Shown piece after piece: positions 9,195 through 16,176 of a DNA stretch of 36,356 nt. This DNA comes from Paludisphaera rhizosphaerae (lineage in GTDB: Bacteria > Planctomycetota > Planctomycetia > Isosphaerales > Isosphaeraceae), in the NCBI RefSeq assembly GCF_011065895.1, contig NZ_JAALCR010000048.1, positions 1 to 36,356 on the forward strand. The letters run 5' to 3'. A model generated the notes under the pieces. It made no database searches, was not told the origin of the DNA, and saw nothing but the letters and a program-made list of their open reading frames with translations. Position numbers and translations under genes: made by a program. Numbering within the stretch: the first letter of the stretch is position 1; each line of letters begins with the position of its first letter.

Positions 9195-10232
9195 TCAGGA
9201 CCTCCCAGCAACGGCGACGGGGGCTTTCTCGCGCAGGGAGCGCTCGGCCGCGAGGCAGAGGTAGGTCGACCAGCGGCCGTCCTCGCCGGTGCAAGGCAGG
9301 CGGGTCCCCTCGCGGACGGCCCGAGTGAACGCCTCCACCTCCTCGACCAGCTCATAGACCTCGCCGCTGGGTCTCATCAGCGAGACCTCCTCGATCCGGT
9401 CGCCGACGGACCGCTTCAGGCTAGCGGTCGGTTCGAAGGTGCGGTCCATCGCGCCGCTCCAGGAAGCCCAGAGCGCCCCTTCGGTCCCGGTCAGCTTGAC
9501 CGTCTGGTGGTGCTCCCAGCCCGAGAGCGTTTGCGAGACCACAGCGTACCGCCCCTTCGGAAAGTTGACGATGGCCGAGAAGTTGTCGAGCAGCTCCGGA
9601 TGATCGGGCCGCGAGCCGTTGGCCGAGGCGTAGACGGTGGTGGGGTCGCCGGCCGAGGAGAGGTACCATCGCGCCAGGTCGAAGAAGTGGATCGGCTCCT
9701 CCAGGATCCAGCTTCCCACGCGGGAGATGTCGTACCGCCAGCCGCTGGAGCCCTGGCGGTAGGGCTTCCGCCACAGTTCCACCAGAGCGTAGAGCGGCTC
9801 GCCGACCGCCCCGGCGTCGACGAGTTCCTTGACCTTCCCCCAGAGCGAGGACATGCGCAGCTCATGGCCGATCGCCAGCAGCTTGCCGCGGGCCGCGGCC
9901 AGGTCGATCAGCCGGTCGCAGTCCTCGACGCTCAGGGCCATCGGCTTCTCGAGCAGCAGGTGCCGACCCGATTCCAGCACGGCGGATCCAACCTCGTGGT
10001 GGAGGTCGGACGGCAGGACCACGCTGACGGCGTCCAGATCCTCGCGGGCCAGCATCTCGCGGTAATCGCCGTAGACCTTCGCCGAGGGCTGCTCGGAACG
10101 CGCACGCTCCTGGCTGGCCTCCGACCGCCCCGCCACCGCGACTAGACGAGCGTCCGAGACGGAATTGATCGCCCTCGCGTGGTGGGATCCCCACGCGCCA
10201 TAGCCGATGAGGCCGAATCGCAGTTCAGACAT
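9195..10232 (-). CDS. Gfo/Idh/MocA-family NAD(P)-dependent oxidoreductase
   Basis: This 345-residue cytoplasmic enzyme has an N-terminal Rossmann fold with GYGAWG at residues 10-15 and the family motif EKP at 95-97 (LLLEKPMAL), followed by the C-terminal alpha/beta domain with a WILEEPIHFFDLARWY segment. Members oxidise or reduce sugars, inositols and related polyols with NAD(P). No Tat signal is present, unlike many planctomycete paralogs. The ATG at 10232 begins the beta1 strand directly; the ribosome binding site is weak. It is the first gene of the operon with the MFS and TauD-like genes. The upstream 128-bp gap contains an AT-rich tract (about 10287-10299) that stands out in this GC-rich DNA and may hold the promoter. 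Confidence 0.93.
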   Translation of the reverse strand: MSELRFGLIGYGAWGSHHARAINSVSDARLVAVAGRSEASQERARSEQPSAKVYGDYREMLAREDLDAVSVVLPSDLHHEVGSAVLESGRHLLLEKPMALSVEDCDRLIDLAAARGKLLAIGHELRMSSLWGKVKELVDAGAVGEPLYALVELWRKPYRQGSSGWRYDISRVGSWILEEPIHFFDLARWYLSSAGDPTTVYASANGSRPDHPELLDNFSAIVNFPKGRYAVVSQTLSGWEHHQTVKLTGTEGALWASWSGAMDRTFEPTASLKRSVGDRIEEVSLMRPSGEVYELVEEVEAFTRAVREGTRLPCTGEDGRWSTYLCLAAERSLREKAPVAVAGRS

Positions 10233-10360
10233 AGCACGACCGTTCCGAGGGGTGATGGAGCCGCCCCCAGGTCGGGGCGATCCAGGATTTATTAAATATC
10301 AGAGAAGCCGGCCGACGCGAAACCCTGGCCTCAAGGCGGGCCTCGAATAATCAGGCGGGC

Positions 10361-11029
10361 TTACGGGTCGGAGGAAGCTGGCGGCGGGCCCGACTGTGGG
10401 ACGTCGAAGGCGGGCTCGATCCAGAGCACCATGCCCTCAGTCGGCCCCTCTGGCGTGGTGGACTGGCCCTTGGCGTCGCGAGGGCCCATGAACCGACGGT
10501 GGAACAGGACGACGGGCTTGTCGGCGGCCGACTGACGGCTGGTGGAGAATCGACTGCCGCCCGATGAGCCCGTGCCGGCGTACCAGTCTTTCGGCTCGGC
10601 CGTCGACGTCGCGACCGTCCCATCGCATAAGACGTCGACCCGCCAGTCCTCGCCGTCCTTGACCTGGTTCAAAGCGACGACGTGGACGCCGGGCTCCAGC
10701 GGGGTGGAGACCTTGGGAGACGGAGTCGCGTTCCGCTCGATGCCTCGGGTCGCCAGGCAGAGGCGGTATCGGCGGCCGGCGGGGAGATAGAACTCCCAAC
10801 GGTTGTCGTCGTACCAGAGTTCCTGCCGATGGACCACGGCGATCATCCCCAGGTCGTCCACCTCCAGCTCACGCGCCAGGGGTTTCAGGGCGTTGATCCG
10901 GGTCGTGAGGTCGGCGCTCCGTCGGCGCTCGAGCGAGTAGGACGTCCAGACGGCCACGGCCGCCGTAAGCAGGATGAGCGTCCGCAGGCCGACCTGCCAG
11001 CGTCGGCGAGGCGCATCGGGCGGCGTCAT
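10361..11029 (-). CDS. Anchored hypothetical protein, cassette copy 1, second gene
   Basis: The function is not recognised. The 222-residue product starts with a basic stretch and one transmembrane segment (RRRWQVGLRTLILLTAAVAV, residues about 8-27), a pattern frequent in planctomycete proteins. A soluble, probably periplasmic domain follows with FYLPAGRRYRLCLATRGIE and a C-terminal MVLWIEPAFD segment. The ATG at 11029 overlaps the TGA of the preceding gene as ATGA, implying translational coupling; the longer in-frame start at 11086 would lie inside that gene. The protein is clearly paralogous to the product of 11753-12424, with near-identical N-termini and shared YRLCLATRGIE, PLEPG and PVVLF segments. 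Confidence 0.8.
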   Translation of the reverse strand: MTPPDAPRRRWQVGLRTLILLTAAVAVWTSYSLERRRSADLTTRINALKPLARELEVDDLGMIAVVHRQELWYDDNRWEFYLPAGRRYRLCLATRGIERNATPSPKVSTPLEPGVHVVALNQVKDGEDWRVDVLCDGTVATSTAEPKDWYAGTGSSGGSRFSTSRQSAADKPVVLFHRRFMGPRDAKGQSTTPEGPTEGMVLWIEPAFDVPQSGPPPASSDP

Positions 11030-11640
11030 GGAACCGTCCCCGGCGCGCCGATCGACAGCTCCAGGAGGTTCCCGGAGGAGATCCATTGGGGAAGGTCGGG
11101 CGGCCGGATCGCGTCGGGAATGCTGATCCGCAAGAGGACCGTCGGCTTCGTCGCGTCCGGGGTGATCGTCACCGCCTCGGACCGGCCGATCTGCTCAATC
11201 TTCAGCTCGTGCGCGTGCTCGCGCAGCAGCCGAGCCAGCTCGGGGCTGTCGTACCCCGACGTCCCGCTTCCGCCGGCGAACTTCGTATAAACACGGACTT
11301 GATTCGGCGCTTCTTCGCGCAAGCGGACCCGGGCGATCAACTCCTGCGGGTCCGAGTGCGATGAGGTGCTGGTGGACGATCCTCCCGCCATCTGAGACCG
11401 CACCGCGAGAGTGGTCTTGGGAGGCAAGTGGACCCGCCAGGCGAAGTGGAGAGGCTCCCCTGTGTCGAGGGCCTTGAGATAGATCAGGGTCGGATCATCG
11501 ACGGCCAGCTCCCCCGCGGCGTCGACCAGCCGGGCGTGATGCGCCGCCAGCCCCATCCGCTCGCCCCCTGCCCGGAAGGCGAGCACGCCGCCGATCAGGA
11601 TGACGACGACGAGAGCCAGGTCGATCGCATTTCGCATCAT
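11026..11640 (-). CDS. Anchored hypothetical protein, cassette copy 1, first gene
   Basis: The function is not recognised. The product has 204 residues with an N-terminal membrane segment (about 7-25, LALVVVILIGGVLAFRAG) and an extracytoplasmic region containing DDPTLIYLKALDTGEPLHFAWR and LARLLREHAHELKIEQ-type segments, each repeated almost verbatim in the paralog at 12421-13107. GGAG lies eight bases before the ATG, within the string GGAGCAGG that is also found before the paralog. It ends in an ATGA overlap with the second cassette gene. The coupling and the shared single-anchor topology suggest the two products act together at the membrane. Confidence 0.8.
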   Translation of the reverse strand: MMRNAIDLALVVVILIGGVLAFRAGGERMGLAAHHARLVDAAGELAVDDPTLIYLKALDTGEPLHFAWRVHLPPKTTLAVRSQMAGGSSTSTSSHSDPQELIARVRLREEAPNQVRVYTKFAGGSGTSGYDSPELARLLREHAHELKIEQIGRSEAVTITPDATKPTVLLRISIPDAIRPPDLPQWISSGNLLELSIGAPGTVP

Positions 11641-11752
11641 CGCTCCTGCTCCTCCACCGGCCGCCGATCAAGGCTTACAGCGATTGCCCCTGGGAACACT
11701 TGCACGATAGTCGTCAACGACCTCCGGCGCGGCCGCCGAAATTCGAGAGAGC

Positions 11753-12424
11753 CTATGGGGCGGAGGAAGTCGGGCGCGGACCCGGCCACGGAAAGTCGGA
11801 GTCGGGCTCGATCCAGAGCGCGACGCCATCGGTCGGCCCCCGGGGCAGGAAGGGCGTCCCATGGACGTCGCGTCCCCTGAATCGCTCGCGGAACAGAACG
11901 ACGGGCCTGTCGTCGTCGGAGGACGACTGCTCGCCCATCGGGACTTGACTGCCGCCCACCCCGCCAAGATTGCTGCGCCATTCCTTCGGCTCCGTCGTCG
12001 ACGCGACGACCATTCCATCGCATGAGACGCCGAGACGCCAGCCCTCGCCGCCCGGGGGAACAACCATGGCGATGACGTGTCGGCCGGGCTCCAGCGGGGC
12101 GGAGGCCTGGGGCGGCGGCGGCGGCGCGCCTTCCTCAATGCCTCGGGTCGCGAGGCAGAGGCGGTATCGGCGGCCGGGAGGGAGGTAAACGTCCCAGCGG
12201 TCCGAGTTGTAGATAAATTGCGCCTGGACCACGGCGATCCTTCCCGGGTCGTCCACCACCAGTTCACGCGGCAGGGGAGACTGGGGGTAGAGTTTGTCCG
12301 TGAGATCGGCGATCCGATAGCTTTCCAGCGCGTACGTCAGCCCGACGGCGACGGCCGCCGTCAGCAGGATCAACGTCCGGACGCCCACCTGCCAGCGGCG
12401 TCGAGGGGCGTCGGGCGGCGTCAT
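11753..12424 (-). CDS. Anchored hypothetical protein, cassette copy 2, second gene
   Basis: The function is not recognised. The product has 223 residues and is paralogous to the product of 10361-11029. The N-terminus (MTPPDAPRRRWQVG, then a transmembrane segment) is almost identical, followed by VYLPPGRRYRLCLATRGIE, a proline-rich insert (PPPPPQ) and a C-terminal VALWIEPDSD segment. By eye the two are about half identical. The start at 12424 overlaps the stop of the first cassette gene as ATGA; the longer frame to 12685 lies inside that gene and reads as low-complexity Arg/Pro sequence, so it was rejected. Confidence 0.8.
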   Translation of the reverse strand: MTPPDAPRRRWQVGVRTLILLTAAVAVGLTYALESYRIADLTDKLYPQSPLPRELVVDDPGRIAVVQAQFIYNSDRWDVYLPPGRRYRLCLATRGIEEGAPPPPPQASAPLEPGRHVIAMVVPPGGEGWRLGVSCDGMVVASTTEPKEWRSNLGGVGGSQVPMGEQSSSDDDRPVVLFRERFRGRDVHGTPFLPRGPTDGVALWIEPDSDFPWPGPRPTSSAP

Positions 12425-13107
12425 GGTGGGAAACTCCCCGGCGAGCCGACCGAGATCTCCAGGAGATTCGCCCAGTCGACCGACCTGGAGAGGTCGGGCG
12501 GGCGGAGCGCCTCGGGGAGGCCGACCCGCAGGAGGACCGTCGGCTTCTGCGCGTTCGGGTCGATCGCCGTCACGCCGGCCCGGCCGAGCTGCTCGACCTT
12601 GAGCTCGTGCGCGTGCTCGCGCAGCAGCCGGGACAGCCCGGGGATGTCGGCGTACCCCGAATATCCGAGGTGGCCGGCGATCCATATCGAAGCGCGGACC
12701 TGATCCGGCGCGTCTTCGTACAGCTGAACGCCGTCGAAGGCGACCTCGGCGAAGCCGACCCCGCCCGTTGGTCCGGACGGCCCTCCCAAGCTCGAGGTCG
12801 TCCCTCCCATCCGGGTTTGGATGTGGAGGTTGATCTTGCCGGGCATTTTATGTCGCCACGCGAAGTGGAACGGCTCGCCGGTGTCTATGGCCTCGAGATA
12901 AATCAAGCTCGGATCCTCACCCGGAAGTTTCGACAAGGCGCTGCTCCGGGCGCGAGCCTCCTCGCGCCGGGCGCGATACTCCTCCAGGGCCATCCGCTCG
13001 CGGCCCGCCTGGAAGGCGAAGACGCCGCCGATCAGGACGACCGCCGCGATGACCAGGTCGATCGGGATGACCGTCGCGAGGATCCGGTGGATTGCGTTCC
13101 GCCTCAT
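12421..13107 (-). CDS. Anchored hypothetical protein, cassette copy 2, first gene
   Basis: The function is not recognised. The 228-residue product has a membrane segment at about residues 15-33 (PIDLVIAAVVLIGGVFAFQAG), a charged stretch (REEARARSS) and a soluble domain sharing DPSLIYLEAIDTGEPFHFAWR, LSRLLREHAHELKVEQLGR and QKPTVLLRVGLPEALRPPDL with the paralog at 11026-11640. It carries additional Gly/Ser-rich residues around 100-120. The ATG at 13107 is preceded by GGAGCAGGGGAG. It is the first gene of the duplicated cassette, and a strong hairpin (13182-13212) separates it from the upstream isomerase gene. Confidence 0.8.
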   Translation of the reverse strand: MRRNAIHRILATVIPIDLVIAAVVLIGGVFAFQAGRERMALEEYRARREEARARSSALSKLPGEDPSLIYLEAIDTGEPFHFAWRHKMPGKINLHIQTRMGGTTSSLGGPSGPTGGVGFAEVAFDGVQLYEDAPDQVRASIWIAGHLGYSGYADIPGLSRLLREHAHELKVEQLGRAGVTAIDPNAQKPTVLLRVGLPEALRPPDLSRSVDWANLLEISVGSPGSFPP

Positions 13108-13181
13108 CTCCCCTGCTCCGGCCGCCTTGTTCGGAGGGTCGACGGCTGCTCCCGAACAGCGAATCCAAGGGACATTGACGA

Positions 13182-13212
13182 CGTCCCTTCTCCCCTGGTG
13201 GGAAAAGGGACG
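13182..13212. terminator. Hairpin downstream of the isomerase gene
   Basis: CGTCCCTTCTCCC (13182-13194) pairs with GGGAAAAGGGACG (13200-13212) with one mismatch across a 5-nt loop. It lies 63 nt beyond the stop of the minus-strand isomerase-like gene and before the next gene on that strand, the expected place for a terminator. Its CTTCTCCC-rich arms resemble hairpin D of the repeat family, so it may be a solo outer hairpin. Confidence 0.55.
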
Positions 13213-13274
13213 CTCGTTGGGGCTTTGCCAAAGCGTTATAGACGCTCATCCTTCGTGGGAATTCGAAGCCGGCC

Positions 13275-14198
13275 TCAGGCCAGGGCCTCCCTGCAGTAGT
13301 CGACGCACTTGCGGACCTCGGCCACGGCAGTCGAGCCGGCGGGGATCTTGTATTCGACCTCGATGTCGCCGGGGAAGGTCCACTTCTCCTGCTTCATGAG
13401 CTGGAGGACTTCCTTGATGGGCGTCCCGCCCTGGCCCCAGGGGAGGTTCTGGCCGTCGGCGGTCCGGTCCTTCAGGTGGAGGCTGACGATCCGGTCGTGG
13501 TACTTCTCCAGCAACGGGATCGGCGATTTGCCCTTGGTCCCGGCATAGTAGTGACCGATGTCCACGTTGAACCCGATGTACGGGCTGTGGTCCAGGATCG
13601 GGTCGTGGTCTTCCAGCTTGGGGTAGTTCTCGGTGTGGTTGTGGAAGCCGACCCAGATCTTGTACTTGTCGGCGAACGGGGCGAGCTTCTTGGCCATCGC
13701 CTCGCTGCGTTCCAGGGTGATCCCCTTGCAGCCCAGCGCCTGGGCGACCTGGAAGTTCAGGTCGATCGCCTCGTCAGTCGAGCCGAAGGGGATCTTGTGC
13801 AGGTGCATGTTGACGCCGGCGTCGTTGTACATCTTGCGCATCTCGGCGCACTTGGCGAGGATCGCGTCGCGCTGGACGTCCATCAGCTCCGTCGGCTTCT
13901 GACCGGGACGGCCGCCGCCGGGGAGGCCGGTGAAGGTCCGGATCGGGCCGTCCATCATCTCGCACTCGCTGAGGCCGTCCGTGATGAGGGCCTTCAGGGT
14001 GTCCTCGGCCGAGGCGATCTCGCCGCGGTAGCTGTAGGTGATGCAGCCGATCCGGACGCCGTTGAAGACGGAGTTCGGCTTCTCCTGCGCGGCCGCCAGA
14101 ACCGTCCGGGGGAGGACCGAAGACGCGGCGAGGGCCGCCGCCCCCCCCAGGAACGACCGGCGGGTCGTCGTTGCATCAAGAATCTGTCGCATGTCCAT
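13275..14198 (-). CDS. Tat-exported sugar phosphate isomerase/epimerase-like TIM-barrel protein
   Basis: This 307-residue protein matches the AP-endonuclease-2-like (xylose isomerase-like TIM barrel) family. Residues 12-19, TRRSFLGG, form a twin-arginine motif followed by a hydrophobic stretch ending near LPRTVLAAA, so Tat export is likely. Barrel motifs likely to carry metal ligands include NMHLHKIPFG, VGFHNHTENY, FNVDIGHYYAG, SLHLKDR and GDIEVEYK. The ATG at 14198 has AAGGAG eight bases upstream; a second in-frame ATG follows two codons later. The open frame extends to 14819, but that extension crosses the repeat at 14381-14540 and the divergent gene, so it was rejected. Exported members are common in planctomycetes; the substrate is unknown. 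Confidence 0.92.
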   Translation of the reverse strand: MDMRQILDATTTRRSFLGGAAALAASSVLPRTVLAAAQEKPNSVFNGVRIGCITYSYRGEIASAEDTLKALITDGLSECEMMDGPIRTFTGLPGGGRPGQKPTELMDVQRDAILAKCAEMRKMYNDAGVNMHLHKIPFGSTDEAIDLNFQVAQALGCKGITLERSEAMAKKLAPFADKYKIWVGFHNHTENYPKLEDHDPILDHSPYIGFNVDIGHYYAGTKGKSPIPLLEKYHDRIVSLHLKDRTADGQNLPWGQGGTPIKEVLQLMKQEKWTFPGDIEVEYKIPAGSTAVAEVRKCVDYCREALA

Positions 14199-14582
14199 GG
14201 CTGCTGCTCCTTCGTCGCGAGGCCCGCCGGCCGACCACGAATCCGCCGCCGCCCTCGAAGTTCTCAGGCTACCACGAGGGCCGCCCCGCCAGAACGAGCC
14301 TCCGCCGCGAAGGGGCTTGCGGCGGGCGTCGCCGGCGGTGGAACATAAAAGGGCGAGACCAGCCCAAGCTGTGCCTCCGTCCCCTCTCCCGTCGGCAGAG
14401 GGCGGTCGCGCAGCGACGGGTGAGGGTTGTCGGAGTGCAGAGGGCGAAACGAACTCGCGCCGGCCGAGACCGCCGTGGCGGCCGCGAATCGCGACGCCCC
14501 TCATCCGGCCTTCGGCCACCTTCTCCCGGGGGGAGAAGGGACGAGTAGCGTCGACCCCGTCCCGCAAGCAGGACCCCGCCCC
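14199..14582. other. 384-bp divergent intergenic region dominated by repeat R3
   Basis: This region separates the minus-strand isomerase-like gene from the plus-strand cytochrome/copper-monooxygenase gene. Positions 14381-14540 are taken up by repeat R3, described separately. I see no credible gene in it and no convincing promoter; the reading frames that cross it are continuations of neighbouring shadow frames. Confidence 0.6.
14381..14540 (+). repeat. Divergent palindromic repeat copy R3
   Basis: This copy has the family architecture with different sequence. Hairpin A has CCTCT/AGAGG arms; hairpin B is GTCGC-GCA-GCGAC; a closing stem pairs TGAGGG (about 14421-14426) with CCCTCA (about 14502-14507); hairpin C is GGCC-TTC-GGCC; and hairpin D is a perfect 9-bp CCTTCTCCC-GGG-GGGAGAAGG (14519-14539). 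The roughly 75-bp apical segment is unrelated in sequence to the other copies. It lies between divergent genes, ending 42 nt before the ATG of the downstream gene. Confidence 0.75.
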
Positions 14583-15905
14583 ATGCGACCCGGCCTGTTC
14601 CTCCCGCTCGCCCTGCTCGGCCTGGCCCCGCTCGCTCCGGCGGCCGACGGCGTCCCCACGTACCACGGCGAGATCAGCCGCATTATCCAAACGCGCTGCC
14701 AGGACTGCCACCGGCCGGGGCAGGTCGCGCCGTTCTCGCTGCTGACGTATGAGCAGGCCCGCAAGCGAGCCGGCGACATCGCCGGCGTGGCTTCGGATCG
14801 GTCGATGCCCCCCTGGCACGCCTCAACCCGGGAGGGCGGCCCGTTCCGCGACGTCCGCGTGATGCCGCAGGACGAGATCGACGCCCTCGCCGCCTGGGCC
14901 TCCGCCGGCGCCCCCGAGGGCGACCCGACCGACGCGCCGCCGCATCGCGAGTTCCCCTCCGACTGGCCGCTCGGCGAGCCCGACCTGGTGCTGAAGCCCT
15001 CGGCGGCCTACACGCTGGCGGCCGACGGCCCCGACGAGTTCCGCGTCTTCGTCTTGCCCAGCGGGCTGACGGAGGGGAAGTGGATCCAGGGGATCGACTA
15101 CCGGCCGGGCAACCTCCGGGTCGTCCACCACGTCCTGGCCGCCTTCGACACTCGCGGCCGCGCCCGCAAGCTGGACGAGGCCGACCCCACGCCGGGGTAC
15201 TCGGTCTCGGGCGGCGGCTACCGGATCTTCCCCGAGGGCGAACTTGACGGCTGGGCCCCCGGCAAGTCCCCCCACCGCCTGGCCGACGGCGTCGCCCGGT
15301 ATCTCCCCGCCGGCTCCGACGTCCTGCTGCAGGTCCACTACCACAAGAGCGGCAAGCCCGAGGAAGACGCCACGGCGATCGGTCTGTACTTCGCGAAGGC
15401 ACCCGTCGAGAAGCAGCTCCGCGCCGGGGGCGTGCTGCCGCCGTTCCGGCCCCTCACCTTCAAGCCCGACCTGACGATCCCGGCCGGCGCCGACCGGCAC
15501 GAGGTCCGCGGCTCGATGACCCTGCGGAGCGACATCCACGTCGTCGCGGTGATCCCCCACATGCACTGGCTGGGCCGAGACTTCCTCCTGACCGCCGCCC
15601 TTCCCGACGGCTCGAAAACAACGCTGATCCGCATCGACCACTGGGACTTCAACTGGCAGAGCACCTACGACCTGGCCGCCCCCCTGCCCCTCCCCAAAGG
15701 CACCCGGCTGGAGATGCTGGCCCACTTCGACAACTCTGAATCCAACCCCTCCAATCCCACCAGTCCCCCCAAAGAGGTCCGCTGGGGCGAGCAGACCACC
15801 GACGAGATGTGCATCGGCTTCATCCACTACACCCGCGACGACGAACACCTCACCGGCGGCCCCCCCGCCAGGAAGTACGACCCCCTCGCCGACTGGTGGC
15901 CCTGA
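14583..15905 (+). CDS. Cytochrome c domain fused to PHM-like copper type II monooxygenase domains
   Basis: This is a 440-residue exported protein. After a signal peptide (1-21) comes a short cytochrome c-type domain with CQDCH (C39, C42, H43) and an MPPWHA segment. The rest resembles the two-lobe copper type II ascorbate-dependent monooxygenase family (peptidylglycine alpha-hydroxylating and dopamine beta-monooxygenases). All six expected copper ligands can be placed: H182 and H183 (VVHHVL) and H252 (LLQVHYH) for the CuH site; H326 and H328 (PHMHWLG) and M409 (TDEMCIGF) for the CuM site. It probably hydroxylates a substrate in the periplasm, with the fused cytochrome as a possible electron carrier; that role is inferred. 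The start at 14583 fits the signal peptide; an upstream in-frame ATG at 14427 lies in the repeat. Confidence 0.88.
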   Translation: MRPGLFLPLALLGLAPLAPAADGVPTYHGEISRIIQTRCQDCHRPGQVAPFSLLTYEQARKRAGDIAGVASDRSMPPWHASTREGGPFRDVRVMPQDEIDALAAWASAGAPEGDPTDAPPHREFPSDWPLGEPDLVLKPSAAYTLAADGPDEFRVFVLPSGLTEGKWIQGIDYRPGNLRVVHHVLAAFDTRGRARKLDEADPTPGYSVSGGGYRIFPEGELDGWAPGKSPHRLADGVARYLPAGSDVLLQVHYHKSGKPEEDATAIGLYFAKAPVEKQLRAGGVLPPFRPLTFKPDLTIPAGADRHEVRGSMTLRSDIHVVAVIPHMHWLGRDFLLTAALPDGSKTTLIRIDHWDFNWQSTYDLAAPLPLPKGTRLEMLAHFDNSESNPSNPTSPPKEVRWGEQTTDEMCIGFIHYTRDDEHLTGGPPARKYDPLADWWP

Positions 15906-16067
15906 TCGGGCAAGGCCAGACGTTGAGGTTCGTCGGTTCCCTCTCAGGTCCGCCCGGGTCGAGGACTGACGGCGACGTTCGCGAATGTTCCGGCGGCCCG
16001 TCAGGGCGTCGTCCAAAACGCCTTGCCCGGATTGCACTTAAAGAAAGCCTGGCGGGGGGCGTCCGCG

Positions 16068-16096
16068 TTGCGGGAGATGGGCGTTTCGGGTACAAT
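16068..16096 (+). promoter_or_regulatory. Candidate sigma-70-type promoter of gyrA
   Basis: TTGCGG (16068-16073) and TACAAT (16091-16096) are separated by exactly 17 nt, about 80 nt before the gyrA start. It is one of the few near-consensus pairs in this GC-rich DNA and faces the right way. The remaining part of the 271-bp gap (15906-16067) shows no gene. Confidence 0.5.
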
Positions 16097-16176
16097 CGTG
16101 GGATTGGAACGGCCCTTGCAGACGGCGTGCGCGCGTGGGTGCGTCGCGAGGGCGTTGACGAGGGAACGGAGCCGCC

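Noticed and set aside
12425-12685. Longer start for cassette copy 2, second gene
   Set aside because: The added residues are Arg/Pro/Ala-rich and lie within the coupled first gene; the ATGA overlap start reproduces the paralog's N-terminus.
14199-14819. N-terminal extension of the isomerase-like gene
   Set aside because: The extension crosses repeat R3 and the start of the divergent gene, reads as low-complexity sequence, and would bury the Tat signal and the good ribosome binding site at 14198.
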